Under the pieces are notes generated by a model. It ran no database searches, was not told the DNA's origin, and saw nothing but the letters and a program-made list of their open reading frames with translations. A stretch of DNA of 64,000 nucleotides, taken from positions 1-64,000 of the forward strand of contig CAJTEA010000014.1 in NCBI GenBank assembly GCA_910575265.1. Direction: 5' to 3'. The translations under genes and the position numbers were made by a program. This DNA comes from Oscillospiraceae bacterium. GTDB taxonomy: Bacteria > Bacillota > Clostridia > Oscillospirales > Oscillospiraceae. This document shows, piece by piece, positions 41,116-50,048 of this stretch (position 1 is the first letter of the stretch; every line of letters begins with the position of its first letter).

Positions 41116-41919
41116 TTACCAGGTGCGGGAGCCAATGGCGCGGAACTGGGCCACGGTGGGCACATGGGAGTTCAGGCCGCCGTCCACGGTAATGATCTGG
41201 CCGCTGACATAGGCGCTCTCGTCAGAGCCGAAATAGACGCAGGCGTGACCGATATCCTCAGGGCAGCCATACCGGTTGACCATGATATTGCTCAGGAAAA
41301 TGTCCTTCAGCACCTGGGGGATGCGGGCCTCGTTGTCCGGGGTGACGATCAGACCGGGGCGGACACAGTTACAGCGGATGTTATCCTTGCCGTACTGCAA
41401 AGCCACAGATGTGGTCAGCGCGTCCACACCCGCCTTGGCGCAGGCGTAGGCGGTGTTGCCCAGGTCGCCGCCGCAGGCGGCCATGGAGCCGATATTGATA
41501 ATGGAGCCGCCCTGAGGATTTTTTTGCATATGGGGCAGCACACATTTGGTCACATAGAAGGGGCCCCGAATATCGCTGATAAAAATATTGTCCCACATCT
41601 CCAGGGTGACCTCGTCCACCCGGCCGTCCTTCAGGCCCACGTTGGCCGCGTTGTTCACCAAAACATCAATACGCCCATAGGTATTGGATGTGTCCTCCAC
41701 CAGCTTCTCAATGCTTTCCGGAATGGTGATGTCCATAGCGTGAAAACTGGCTTTGCCTCCTTCCGCCGCGATCATGTCTACAACACTCTGCCCCTTTGCC
41801 TCCCGGCGCCCGCACACAATTACCTGAGCGCCCTCCGCGGCGTAAAGCCGGGCGATGCCTACGCCAATGCCGCCGGTGGATCCGGTAATAATGGCTACTT
41901 TGTCCTTTAATCTGTTCAT
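41116..41919 (-). CDS. Short-chain dehydrogenase/reductase
   Basis: This 267-residue classical SDR has TGSTGGIGVGIARLYAAEG, NNAANVGLKDG (an NNAx variant), a catalytic Ser in NIGSMAACGG, YACAKAG (Tyr-Lys) and the C-terminal SGQIITVDGGLNSH typical of FabG/7-alpha-HSDH-like reductases. Substrates could be steroids, sugars or ketones; the sequence does not decide. The ATG at 41919 has GAGAGG seven bases upstream, better than a TTG two codons earlier. Confidence 0.9.
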   Translation of the reverse strand: MNRLKDKVAIITGSTGGIGVGIARLYAAEGAQVIVCGRREAKGQSVVDMIAAEGGKASFHAMDITIPESIEKLVEDTSNTYGRIDVLVNNAANVGLKDGRVDEVTLEMWDNIFISDIRGPFYVTKCVLPHMQKNPQGGSIINIGSMAACGGDLGNTAYACAKAGVDALTTSVALQYGKDNIRCNCVRPGLIVTPDNEARIPQVLKDIFLSNIMVNRYGCPEDIGHACVYFGSDESAYVSGQIITVDGGLNSHVPTVAQFRAIGSRTW

Positions 41920-41951
41920 AATCAAACCTCTCTTTTCTTTGTTTTGCGGAT

Positions 41952-42134
41952 TTATGTTTCCCGGTTTAAGCTGATGTATTTATCCCTTTTACCCCTCTTC
42001 CGCTTTTTCGGTATACGGGAATCATTGATTTCCCCGGCGATTTTACTCAGTGCCTTCTCAAAGATTCTGACCATTTCTTTTTCTGATAAATCGCCAGTTT
42101 TCAACCCGTATTCATAGGTACCACATTCAAACAT
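41952..42134 (-). CDS. Small basic protein of unknown function
   Basis: This 60-residue ORF (MFECGTYEYGLKTGDLSEKE, ending in a Lys/Arg-rich PKKRKRGKRDK) has AGGGG seven bases before the ATG. A longer form could begin with TTG at 42191, overlapping the epimerase stop. The lower GC here compared with its neighbours suggests a recent insertion. No family is recognised. Confidence 0.45.
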   Translation of the reverse strand: MFECGTYEYGLKTGDLSEKEMVRIFEKALSKIAGEINDSRIPKKRKRGKRDKYISLNRET

Positions 42135-42183
42135 ATTTCTGCCCCTATATTCCGGTTTATCGGGCCATTGCCCAGGATGGGTA

Positions 42184-43059
42184 TTACTCAATATGGAACG
42201 CGTAGGTCAAGCGCTTCTCCCCGCCGGGTTCCAGAGTGACGCGGAAGGGTTTATCCGCAAACATTCCGCTTTCGTTGTCATAGGCGGCGCAGCCCTGCCA
42301 GGGTTCCAGGCACAGGAAGGGGGCGCCGGGCGGGGTCCAGAAGGCCACCATGGGAAATTCTGAAAAGTCCAGCTGTATGCCCCGCCCCGTATCTTGGTGG
42401 ACCAGGGCCACCGTTCCGGAGTGCAGCATGCTGAATATAATGGTGTCCATCTCCGAGAAGTATCCATAGTTCAGAGGGATGATCGCACTCTCATCCAGCA
42501 TGGGTTTCCAGCCATCGTGGCGGATGAGCCCCGCCTTGTTCAGCAGGTGGCTGTCCGCGCGCTCCGGCGCTTCAAAACGGAGCACGTAGTCCTCAAACCG
42601 CTCCCCGGGGTGGAGGGGGCACCGGATGGCCGTGTGAGCCCCGATGCAGAAGGGCATGTGGGCGTTTCCGGTGTTTTTCACAGTAAAGGTGGTAGAAAAG
42701 CCGTCCTCCAGCAGCCGGTGGGTCACCTTCAGCGAAAAGGAGAAGGGGTAGTGTTTCCACGTCTCTCCATTTTCCCGCAGCTCCAGGGTGATGAAGTCCT
42801 CCCCCTGTTCCGTTGGGGTGAACTCCATCCGTCGGGCAAAGCCGTGGCGGTCCATCTCACAGGTCTGGCCGTTGATCTCCACCCGGCCCTCCTTCAGCGA
42901 CCCCACAATGGGGAACAGGATCGGGTTTTGTCCCGACCAGAAGGCCGGGTCCCCCTCCCAGATATACTCCAGGCCGTCCCCGTCCCGCAGAGAAACCAGT
43001 TCTCCGCCTTTTGTCCGGACTACCGCCCGCAGATCGCCGCTGCTCAGTTCAAAGTTCAT
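42184..43059 (-). CDS. Aldose 1-epimerase family protein (LacX-like)
   Basis: This 291-residue beta-sandwich protein has GQNPILFPIVGSLKEGRVEI, MDRHGFARRMEF (conserved His region), CIGAHTAIRCPLHPGE and FSEFPMVAFWTPPGAPFLCL followed by EPWQG with the catalytic Glu. It matches the LacX/YeaD-like branch of galactose mutarotases, which epimerise hexoses or hexose phosphates at C1. It is cytoplasmic. Confidence 0.88.
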   Translation of the reverse strand: MNFELSSGDLRAVVRTKGGELVSLRDGDGLEYIWEGDPAFWSGQNPILFPIVGSLKEGRVEINGQTCEMDRHGFARRMEFTPTEQGEDFITLELRENGETWKHYPFSFSLKVTHRLLEDGFSTTFTVKNTGNAHMPFCIGAHTAIRCPLHPGERFEDYVLRFEAPERADSHLLNKAGLIRHDGWKPMLDESAIIPLNYGYFSEMDTIIFSMLHSGTVALVHQDTGRGIQLDFSEFPMVAFWTPPGAPFLCLEPWQGCAAYDNESGMFADKPFRVTLEPGGEKRLTYAFHIE

Positions 43060-43084
43060 TTGTTTCCGCCTCCTCTAAGCATCC

Positions 43085-44413
43085 TTAAAACGCCACCTTC
43101 AAAAACAGCGCCACACAGCACAAAATTACCGCGCAGGGGACGTAGAGATACCGCCCCAGGCCGTACCATACCGCCCCGGAGGGCTTTTTCGCCCCCCGGT
43201 TGATCTCCTCCATCAGCTCCTCCCGCTTCATGATCCAGAACCAGGACAGCGCCCCCAGAGTGGCCCCAATGGGGATGATATAGATGGATACAATGTCCAT
43301 CCAGGGGCCCCACTTGAAGATGGGCTCCATGTGCAGGCCGATGCCCAGACAGATCACACACAGCAGGGCCAGCATGACCTTCCGGTTCAGTCTGGGAAAG
43401 CGGTGGAGCAGGGACTCGCCCACCGCCTCAAACATGTTTTGCAGAGAGCTCACCCCGGCGAACACCATGGCGGTATACAGAATCACGGCGAACAGCTGCC
43501 CCAGGGGAATGTCCTGCAAAATACGGGGCAGGGTGACAAAGAGCAGCGAGGGTCCCGCCCCCACGTCCAGCCCATAGGCGAAGCAGGCGGGAATAATCAC
43601 CAGCGCGGCCACCATGGCGGCGATGGTGTCGAAGAGGGCGGTCCGTTTGGCCAGGGACACCACGTCCTCCCCCGGGTCCAGGTAGGCCCCGTAGACGATC
43701 ATGCCGCTGCCCGTGATGGACAGGGAGAAGAACGCCTGTCCCATGGCCCAGACCCATACCATGGGGTCCAGCAGATCCTTCCACCGGGGGGTGAGCATAT
43801 ACTTGTAGCCCTCCGCCGCCCCGGGCAGAAAGGCCACCCGAACGGCCAGCACCAGGAAAATGAGGAAAAACAGGGGCATCATCACCTTGTTGGTCCGCTC
43901 AATGCTCTTGGCGCCCAGCAGCAGGGTGAGCAGGGTGCCCACCACCACGACCACATGGAAGGGTACTACCGAGTAGTCCGACAGGGAGAAGCCCTCAAAC
44001 CAGGCGGCGGTGTCGGCGCGCATCAGAGAGCCGGATATCGAGGCGGAAAAAGCCTTGAGCACATAGGCGATGATCACCGCGTAGCCGATGGCGATGCACA
44101 TGGACCCGGCCAGCGGCAGCCAGCCCAGGGCGGCCCCGGCGCCGCCCAGCTCTTTCCTTCGGCTGGTCCAGGCCATCCGGTAAGACCCCAGGGTGCCGGT
44201 ATGGGCCCGGCGCCCCACGGCGTACTCCGCGGACAGGCCCACCGAGCCGAACAGCAGGATAAAAAACAGATAGGCCAGCAAAAAGGCCCCGCCGCCGTTG
44301 CTGCCCATCTTGGCCGGGAACCCCCACACATTGGCCATTCCCACGGCGGACCCCACCGCCGACAGCACAAAGCCCCAGCTGCTGGTAAATTGTCGGTGCT
44401 TTTTCTCACTCAT
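43085..44413 (-). CDS. Sodium-dependent transporter, NSS/SNF family
   Basis: This 442-residue membrane protein has the NSS N-terminus SSWGFVLSAVGSAVGMANVW with the conserved glycine motif and FPAKMGSNGGGAFLLAYLFF in TM1-TM2. About 11-12 helices follow. It should import an amino acid or related amine with sodium, as the MhsT/LeuT/Tyt1 group does; the substrate is not predictable. The promoter on the minus strand is TTGCCT-17-TATACT just upstream. Confidence 0.93.
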   Translation of the reverse strand: MSEKKHRQFTSSWGFVLSAVGSAVGMANVWGFPAKMGSNGGGAFLLAYLFFILLFGSVGLSAEYAVGRRAHTGTLGSYRMAWTSRRKELGGAGAALGWLPLAGSMCIAIGYAVIIAYVLKAFSASISGSLMRADTAAWFEGFSLSDYSVVPFHVVVVVGTLLTLLLGAKSIERTNKVMMPLFFLIFLVLAVRVAFLPGAAEGYKYMLTPRWKDLLDPMVWVWAMGQAFFSLSITGSGMIVYGAYLDPGEDVVSLAKRTALFDTIAAMVAALVIIPACFAYGLDVGAGPSLLFVTLPRILQDIPLGQLFAVILYTAMVFAGVSSLQNMFEAVGESLLHRFPRLNRKVMLALLCVICLGIGLHMEPIFKWGPWMDIVSIYIIPIGATLGALSWFWIMKREELMEEINRGAKKPSGAVWYGLGRYLYVPCAVILCCVALFLKVAF

Positions 44414-44447
44414 AGCTCAAATTCTCCTCTCATTTCCACTATGGCCA

Positions 44448-44476
44448 AGTATAATATAGAATGCACAAAAAGGCAA
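44448..44476 (-). promoter_or_regulatory. SigA promoter of the NSS transporter gene
   Basis: TTGCCT and TATACT are separated by 17 bp on the minus strand, about 35 bases before the start codon. Confidence 0.75.
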
Positions 44477-44591
44477 TGAGGAAATCCGGTCATAATGGTA
44501 AAATTTGAACTTCCCGATATCCAGAGCCAACTGATGGAGCTGGAAACCGCGATCCAGCATGTCTCGGACGGCCCGGAGGCGGGTTAGCCGG

Positions 44592-44618
44592 AAAAGGGAC
44601 CGCCCGCCGGGCGGTCCC
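44592..44618 (-). terminator. Terminator of the rhomboid-like gene
   Basis: Stem GGGACCGCCC/GGGCGGTCCC (44596-44605, 44609-44618) followed on the minus strand by four Ts. Confidence 0.78.
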
Positions 44619-44626
44619 CTGAATGT

Positions 44627-45481
44627 TTACTGCACATGGACGTGGTTGTTGATGTGGTTGGCGCAGTAGCAGTAGTAGCCGCTGCATTTGGAGCAGTAGC
44701 GGAACTCCATGCCGGGGTCGTCCTGATCGGTGACGCCGCAGACGGAGCACTTATGCAGATATCCCCGCCGTTCCCGCAGCTCCTTCTGGGCCTTTTTGAA
44801 GTTGATGGTCTGGGGGGAGGTCCGCCGTTTGGCCTTGGCGAAGAGATACTGGAAGTCCGGCCAGAAGAAGATGAGGTAGTTCAGAATCGCCACCACCGGC
44901 AGCAGCGCGCCGATCCAGTTCCCCACCAGAAGATTGCTTACCACCGCCCAGACGAACAGCGCCGCGTCAATCCACGCGAGCCACTTGACCCGGACGGGGA
45001 GAATCATAAACAGAAGAATCTCCATATCGGGGTAGAGGGTGGCGAAGGCGAGGAACATGGACAGGTTGACATAAGCTATGGAGGTATAGCCTGTCAGCAT
45101 ACCGTAGAGGATATTCAGCGCCACGCCCCCCAGATAGAACAGGGTGAACTTTGTGGTGCCCCACTCCCGTTCCAGCAGGCTGCCGATCCACCAGTAGAAG
45201 TAGGCGGAGACCAGCACAAAGAAAATACCCGTCCCCCGCAACAGCAGGTCGCCGCTCTCCGAGATGAATACGAAGCTCACCAGGCGCCAGATTTGTCCGT
45301 GAAGGATGGCGTACCGGTTAAAGCTGAGGGTTGAGGCCAGGGAGAACCCTCCCATGCTGAACAGGTCGATGAGATAGACGGCGATATTCCCAATCGCGAT
45401 GTACAGCATCAGATTGGGAATGGCGAATTTGGGATGTTTGGCGCAGAACTTATCCAGCCAGCTGACATGGTTTTGATACAT
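44627..45481 (-). CDS. Rhomboid-like membrane pseudoprotease with zinc ribbon
   Basis: This 284-residue protein has six or so transmembrane helices with a rhomboid-type arrangement (FNRYAILHGQIWRLVSFVF, then the WWIGSLLEREWGTTKFTLFY loop). The catalytic GxSG is absent: the equivalent helix reads YTSIAYVNLSMFLAFATLYP, and no His partner is evident. The cytoplasmic C-terminus has a zinc-ribbon-like cluster (CSVCG, then CSKCSGYYCYC and a final NHINNHVH). It may act as an inactive chaperone or adaptor, as iRhoms and derlins do. Confidence 0.75.
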   Translation of the reverse strand: MYQNHVSWLDKFCAKHPKFAIPNLMLYIAIGNIAVYLIDLFSMGGFSLASTLSFNRYAILHGQIWRLVSFVFISESGDLLLRGTGIFFVLVSAYFYWWIGSLLEREWGTTKFTLFYLGGVALNILYGMLTGYTSIAYVNLSMFLAFATLYPDMEILLFMILPVRVKWLAWIDAALFVWAVVSNLLVGNWIGALLPVVAILNYLIFFWPDFQYLFAKAKRRTSPQTINFKKAQKELRERRGYLHKCSVCGVTDQDDPGMEFRYCSKCSGYYCYCANHINNHVHVQ

Positions 45482-45574
45482 AGGCGGGAGCCTCCTTGGT
45501 GTGTCAGTCTCATATAAAACACATTGTACCCGCTTTTTGGGGGAAAGTCTACAGCTAAAGTGTGAACAAATTTT

Positions 45575-45595
45575 ACTTTCCCTTTCCGGGAAAGT
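45575..45595. promoter_or_regulatory. Dyad upstream of ahcY
   Basis: ACTTTCCC (45575-45582) and GGGAAAGT (45588-45595) form a perfect dyad about 60 bases before the ahcY start. It could be an operator or short hairpin; no SAH riboswitch features were recognised. Confidence 0.35.
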
Positions 45596-45656
45596 GTGCT
45601 AAGATAATGGGGCCAAAACCCCAGCGCAAAAGGGATAACAGATAGGGAGGATTACC

Positions 45657-46901
45657 ATGAGTATTGTGAAAGACATGTCTCTGGCCCCTTCGGGCCATCA
45701 AAAAATTCAGTGGGTACGGGATTTTATGCCCGCCCTCAGCGGCATTGAGGAGCGATTTCGCCGGGAAAAGCCTTTCGCGGGACTGACCATCGCCGTATCC
45801 GTCCATCTGGAGGCCAAGACAGCCAACCTGGGCCTGGTCCTCCGGGAGGGGGGAGCCGAGGTCCACCTCACCGGCTGCAACCCCCTGTCCACCCAGGACG
45901 ATGTGGCCGCCGCCGTGGCCGACTCCGGTGTGGATACCTACGGCGTCTACGGCGTGAACATGGAGGAGTATGAGAACCTCCTGGTGGAGACCCTGAAGTG
46001 CCGTCCTCACCTGATTGTGGACGACGGCGGCGATCTGATCAACCTCCTGGGGGGCAAGTGCGCCCAGTACGGTGACCGGCTCATCGGCGGCTGCGAGGAG
46101 ACCACCACCGGCATCCACCGCCTCTACGCCCGGGAGCGGGAGGGCATCCTGCCCTGCCCCATGATGGCTGTCAACGACGCCAAGGCCAAGCACTACTACG
46201 ACAACAAATACGGAACCGGCCAGTCCACCTGGGACGCCATCATGCACACCACCAACCTGATCGTGGCGGGCAAGACGGTTGTCGTCGCCGGCTACGGCTG
46301 GTGCGGCAAGGGCATCGCCATGCGGGCCAAGGGGATGGGGGCCAACGTGATCGTCACCGAGGTGGACCCCTTCAAGGCCCTGGACGCCACCATGGAGAAT
46401 TTCCGGGTCATGTCCATGGACGAGGCGGCTAAAATCGGTGATATCTTCGTCACCGCCACCGGCTGCAAGGACGTAATTGTGGAGCGGCACTTCAAGATGA
46501 TGAAGAACAACGCCGTGCTGTGCAACTCCGGCCACTTCGACTGTGAGGTGGATGTGGCCGCCCTGCGGGCTATGTCCGCCGGGACCTTCCCCCGCCGCCA
46601 GAACATTGAGGGCTTCAGGCTGCCCGATGGACGGGTGCTGAATGTGCTGGCTGAGGGCCGTCTGGTCAACCTGGCCGGAGGCAACGGACACCCCGCCGAG
46701 ATCATGGACATGTCCTTCGCCGTTCAGGCCCTGTCCCTGGAGTGGCTGGCCAAGCACAAAGAGGGGCTGGAAAAGAAGGTTTATATCGTCCCCGACGAGA
46801 TCGACGACCAGATCGCCCGGGTGAAGCTGGCCGCCATGGGCCTGTCCATCGACACCCTCACTGAGGACCAGAAGGCCTATCTGGCCGGCTGGGAGGCGTG
46901 A
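45657..46901 (+). CDS. ahcY: Adenosylhomocysteinase
   Basis: This 414-residue enzyme hydrolyses S-adenosylhomocysteine to adenosine and homocysteine, clearing the product of methylation. It has AVSVHLEAKTANLGLVLREG, the substrate region GCEETTTGIHRLYARER, MMAVNDAKAKHYYDNKYGTG and NAD-binding VVVAGYGWCGKGIAMRAKGM. NSGHFDCEVDV and LAGGNGHPAEIMDMSFAVQA follow near the end. It lacks the roughly 40-residue insert of some bacterial forms. GGGAGG is six bases before the ATG. A GreA-like gene begins two bases later. Confidence 0.96.
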   Translation: MSIVKDMSLAPSGHQKIQWVRDFMPALSGIEERFRREKPFAGLTIAVSVHLEAKTANLGLVLREGGAEVHLTGCNPLSTQDDVAAAVADSGVDTYGVYGVNMEEYENLLVETLKCRPHLIVDDGGDLINLLGGKCAQYGDRLIGGCEETTTGIHRLYAREREGILPCPMMAVNDAKAKHYYDNKYGTGQSTWDAIMHTTNLIVAGKTVVVAGYGWCGKGIAMRAKGMGANVIVTEVDPFKALDATMENFRVMSMDEAAKIGDIFVTATGCKDVIVERHFKMMKNNAVLCNSGHFDCEVDVAALRAMSAGTFPRRQNIEGFRLPDGRVLNVLAEGRLVNLAGGNGHPAEIMDMSFAVQALSLEWLAKHKEGLEKKVYIVPDEIDDQIARVKLAAMGLSIDTLTEDQKAYLAGWEA

Positions 46902-46902
46902 G

Positions 46903-47406
46903 GTGCATAACGAGCTGACAAAAATTGACCTCCAGAAAATGCGGGAGGAGCTGGACTACCGCCGGATCACCCTCCGGCCCCAGCTGCTGGAGGAGGTTAA
47001 GACAGCCCGGGCGTTTGGTGACCTGAGCGAGAACTTTGAGTACAAAGCCGCCAAGCAGGAGAAGAACAAGAATGAGAGCCGCGTCCGCTATCTGGAGAAT
47101 ATGATCAAAACCGCCCGGGTGATCGAGGATCACTCGGACAGTGACACGGTGGGCCTGTACGACAAGGTGACCATTTTCCTGGAGGAGGACGGAGAGGAGG
47201 AAACATGGCAGGTGGTGACCACTGTGCGCCAGGATGTCTCCCATGGCTTGATCAGCAAGGAGAGCCCCATGGGCTCCGCCCTGATGGGAAAAAAGGTGGG
47301 GGACCGCTTCCTGGTCCAGGTAAACAAGGACTATGGATACTACGCGGTTGTCCGCGCCATTGAGAAGGGCCAGGACGACGGTTCCGCGGAATTGAACCGG
47401 TATTGA
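46903..47406 (+). CDS. GreA/GreB-family transcription elongation factor
   Basis: This 167-residue protein has the Gre coiled coil with the acidic tip motif AFGDLSENFEYKAAKQEKNK (the Asp/Glu pair that stimulates RNA polymerase cleavage) and a C-terminal FKBP-like domain (SPMGSALMGKKVGDRF). It probably rescues backtracked RNA polymerase. The start is a GTG six bases after GGGAGG, which overlaps the end of ahcY. The C-terminal domain is slightly divergent from canonical GreA, so a paralogous role is possible. Confidence 0.88.
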   Translation: MHNELTKIDLQKMREELDYRRITLRPQLLEEVKTARAFGDLSENFEYKAAKQEKNKNESRVRYLENMIKTARVIEDHSDSDTVGLYDKVTIFLEEDGEEETWQVVTTVRQDVSHGLISKESPMGSALMGKKVGDRFLVQVNKDYGYYAVVRAIEKGQDDGSAELNRY

Positions 47407-47624
47407 CTCCGGCATATACGGCGCAGATATAGACAGCTGGCGCCGGATACCCTGAAATTGTCCATGCCCTGCCGCGAAACGCTCACGTTTCAGCCGCGGA
47501 GCACAAACGCGGCCTGGTAGGGGCGTCCATCAGCAAGGAGTACCGGTTTATTGGCCCGCTGATGCGCCAACCCCGGCGCGGGCCGGCCCGCTTTTTCGGT
47601 TATGATGACATACGATAAATAATT
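47407..47624. other. Intergenic stretch after the Gre-like gene
   Basis: The intergenic region to the next gene is nearly 400 bases. This part contains several GC-rich inverted segments (for example near 47570-47600, followed by CTTTTTC, a possible terminator) but no ORF with an SD. The following part is repeat copy C. Confidence 0.4.
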
Positions 47625-47762
47625 TGGGAAAAGGCGGGGACTGTGGTCGCGTTTCCCTGCCTTTTATGATACTATTTCGATACGAAGAAAAGCGGCGGGT
47701 CAAACATCACGGGCGGAATCAAAATAAATCCGCGAATGTTTCACCCGCGAAAGCGTAGGAAA
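47625..47762 (+). repeat. Dispersed intergenic repeat, copy C
   Basis: It runs from TGGGAAAAGGCGGGGACTG through CCTTTTATGATACTATTTC and GATACGAAGAAAAGCGGC to GCGAATGTTTCACCC. It parallels copy B (13655-13780) block by block although it lies in the core genome 34 kb away. The GATAC(N7)CGATAC motif may be a recombination site. Confidence 0.58.
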
Positions 47763-47802
47763 TACACCCTCAATAGGATTTTGTCGAGTGGGAGTGAGTC
47801 GG

Positions 47803-48192
47803 ATGAAATTTAAATCGGAGATCTCGCGGGTCCAGCCGGCCCTTCAGGCGCTGGAGCGGGACTATGCCCAGTCCCGAAATCTGGGAAAGGTGCGGATGGG
47901 GGAGCGGTGGATCTTTTTCCGGAAATTTTCCGGCGCCGCCTATCTGCCCTATGACCAGGTGGTGAGGGCCTGGCTGCGCCAGGAGGAGGTCAAGGCCCGG
48001 CTGTGCTGCGGCACAGCCAACTTTGACCAGTTTTATCTGGTCCTGGAGTGCGCCGACGGTCAGCGGCGCCGGGGCCAGGTCATCGACAAAAATTCGGGCC
48101 AGCTTTGCCTGGACTACATTCAGACCCGGAACCCGGCGGTAAAAATTGGATACGTTAAAGCCCGGGAGCAAGACCCGGCAAAGGAGGAGTAA
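47803..48192 (+). CDS. Hypothetical protein next to the GH13 gene
   Basis: This 129-residue protein has an N-terminal helix (FKSEISRVQPALQALERDY), a strand-rich centre (GERWIFFRKFSGAAYLPYDQ, LCCGTANFDQFYLVLECADG) and a charged end (KAREQDPAKEE). There is no signal peptide and no recognised domain. GGGAG is eight bases before the ATG. It ends three bases before the amylase-family gene, so the two are co-expressed; a shared role is inferred only from that. Confidence 0.7.
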   Translation: MKFKSEISRVQPALQALERDYAQSRNLGKVRMGERWIFFRKFSGAAYLPYDQVVRAWLRQEEVKARLCCGTANFDQFYLVLECADGQRRRGQVIDKNSGQLCLDYIQTRNPAVKIGYVKAREQDPAKEE

Positions 48193-48195
48193 GCG

Positions 48196-49479
48196 ATGGC
48201 GGAACATACCAGCAAGGCTTACCGCAATCAGGTAATTTACTCGGTTTTCACGCGCGATCACACCCCGGAAGGGACCTTTGAAGGGGTGCGGAAGGACCTG
48301 CCCCGCATCAAGGCCCTGGGAGTGGATATCATCTGGCTGATGCCCATCCATCCCATTGGTGAAAAGGCCCGTAAGGGCACCCTGGGCAGTCCCTATGCCA
48401 TCCGGGATTACCGGGCCGTGAACCCGGAGTTTGGCGGCTTGGACGACTTCCGCCAGCTGGTGGAGGAGATTCACCGGCTGGGCATGAAGTGCGTGATCGA
48501 CGTAGTATACAACCATACCTCCCCCGATTCCGTGCTGGCCAAGGAGCATCCGGAGTGGTTCTACCGCAAAGCGGACGGCGGCTTTGGCAACCGGGTGGGG
48601 GACTGGACGGATATCATCGACCTGGACTACAGCCACAGGGAGCTGTGGACCTATCAGATCGACACGCTGAAATACTGGGCCGGGCTGGTGGACGGCTTCC
48701 GGTGCGATGTGGCCCCCCTGGTGCCGCTGGAGTTCTGGAAGGAGGCCCGGACTCAGGTGGAACAGGTCCGTCCGGGCTGTCTGTGGCTGGCGGAGTCGGT
48801 GGAGCCCGGCTTTATCGCCGCGCTGCGCCGTATGGGGGCGGGCTGTCTGTCCGATTCCCAGCTCTACGAGGCTTTCGACCTGTGCTACGACTATGACGTC
48901 TACGGCCTGTTTGTGGACTGCCTGACGGGAAAAGTCCCTCTGAGCCGGTACGCCGAGGCCCTCTGCCGGCAGGAGGTCATCTACCCCGATAACTACGTCA
49001 AGCTGCGTTTTCTGGAAAATCACGACCAGCCCCGGGCGGCGTTCCTTATTCCGGACGAGACCGCGCTGCTCAACTGGACCGCCTTTTCCTTCTTCCAGAA
49101 GGGGACCGCCATGGTCTACGGTGGGCAGGAGGTAAGCTGCGCCCATCTGCCCAGCCTGTTTGACAGGGATACGGTGGACTGGTCCGGACCGGACCACAGT
49201 GAGGTGATCCGCAGGCTGTGCGCTCTGAAAAAGCATCCTGTTCTCACCGACAGCTCCTATGAGGTGGAGGCTTTACCCGGCGACATGCTGCGGGCCGTCC
49301 ACTACAGCGGGGAGCGCCGGCTGCTGGGCCTGTTCAGCGTCCGCGGCAACAGGGGGCTGGTGCCGGTGGAGGTTCCGGATGGCTGGTATGAAAATCTGGT
49401 GGACGGAAACCAGATAGAGGTGAAACACGGTCTGCTCAGCTGCTGCGGCCTGCCCATTGTTCTGGAGGCGCGTACATAA
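48196..49479 (+). CDS. Glycoside hydrolase family 13 (alpha-amylase-like)
   Basis: This 427-residue enzyme has the four GH13 regions. Region I is CVIDVVYNHTSPDS, and region II is GLVDGFRCDVAPLVP with the nucleophilic Asp. The general acid Glu is in LWLAESVE, and region IV is FLENHDQPRAAF. Early landmarks are IIWLMPIHPIGEKARKGTLG and SPYAIRDYRAVNPEFG. It lacks a signal peptide, so it acts inside the cell on maltodextrins, trehalose or related glucosides. The exact specificity is open. Confidence 0.92.
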   Translation: MAEHTSKAYRNQVIYSVFTRDHTPEGTFEGVRKDLPRIKALGVDIIWLMPIHPIGEKARKGTLGSPYAIRDYRAVNPEFGGLDDFRQLVEEIHRLGMKCVIDVVYNHTSPDSVLAKEHPEWFYRKADGGFGNRVGDWTDIIDLDYSHRELWTYQIDTLKYWAGLVDGFRCDVAPLVPLEFWKEARTQVEQVRPGCLWLAESVEPGFIAALRRMGAGCLSDSQLYEAFDLCYDYDVYGLFVDCLTGKVPLSRYAEALCRQEVIYPDNYVKLRFLENHDQPRAAFLIPDETALLNWTAFSFFQKGTAMVYGGQEVSCAHLPSLFDRDTVDWSGPDHSEVIRRLCALKKHPVLTDSSYEVEALPGDMLRAVHYSGERRLLGLFSVRGNRGLVPVEVPDGWYENLVDGNQIEVKHGLLSCCGLPIVLEART

Positions 49480-49509
49480 AAGACAAGGCTATCATTCCGT
49501 TAAGAGTAC

Positions 49510-49541
49510 AAGGGGGCAAATGCTGAGCATTTGCCCCCTTT
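49510..49541. terminator. Terminator between GH13 and ybaK
   Basis: A 12-bp stem GGGGGCAAATGC/GCATTTGCCCCC (49512-49523, 49527-49538) with Ts after it on the plus strand. It serves the GH13 unit and possibly the convergent gene. Confidence 0.78.
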
Positions 49542-49553
49542 GACCATTTCAGT

Positions 49554-50045
49554 TTATACGGGTGGTTCCGCCCCCTCCCGCCAGCCCTTGCATACATCAA
49601 TCCACTCCAGGCTGTGGGAGTAACCGGCCAGCTCGTCGCAGGTCAGCTCGATGGCGGAGTTTCCGCTGCCGGCGGCGGGGAAGACGGTGTCAAAGCGTTT
49701 CAAAGACACATCCAGATAGGTACGCACACCCTCCGGATTGGCGAAGGGGCATACTCCGCCGACAGCGTGACCGGTAAAGGCGGACACCTGTTCCGGCGTG
49801 AGCATTTTTGCCTTGGTATGGAACGCGGCCTTGTACTTGGCGTTGTCAATCTTGGCGTCGCCGGCGGCCACAATAAGGACGCAGCCCTCGTCTACCAGAA
49901 AGGACAGGGTTTTGGCGATGCGGGCGGGGATGACCCCCACCGCCTGGGCGGCCAGCTCCACCGTAGCGCTGGATACGGGAAACTCCAAAATATCCCCCTC
50001 CCGGCCTAAAGGGCGGAAGTAGTCCCGGACTTTTTCGATGGACAT
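49554..50045 (-). CDS. YbaK/EbsC-type aminoacyl-tRNA deacylase
   Basis: This 163-residue protein matches the YbaK/ProX editing domain: VSSATVELAAQAVGVIPARI, AKTLSFLVDEGCVLIVAAGD, NAKYKAAFHTKAKMLT and TGHAVGGVCPFANPEGVRTY. It removes mischarged amino acids (for example Cys- or Ala-tRNA-Pro) in the cytoplasm. The conserved Lys and the GGVCPF loop are present. A thioesterase gene ends four bases before its start. Confidence 0.9.
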   Translation of the reverse strand: MSIEKVRDYFRPLGREGDILEFPVSSATVELAAQAVGVIPARIAKTLSFLVDEGCVLIVAAGDAKIDNAKYKAAFHTKAKMLTPEQVSAFTGHAVGGVCPFANPEGVRTYLDVSLKRFDTVFPAAGSGNSAIELTCDELAGYSHSLEWIDVCKGWREGAEPPV

Positions 50046-50048
50046 CCC

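Noticed and set aside
44495-44587. A 30-codon plus-strand ORF (MVKFELPDIQSQLMELETA)
   Set aside because: The nearest SD-like GAGG is 13 bases away and nothing supports expression, although the helical pattern is tidy.
45482-45656. Possible SAH or SAM riboswitch before ahcY
   Set aside because: None of the conserved riboswitch core sequences were recognised; only a short dyad is present.
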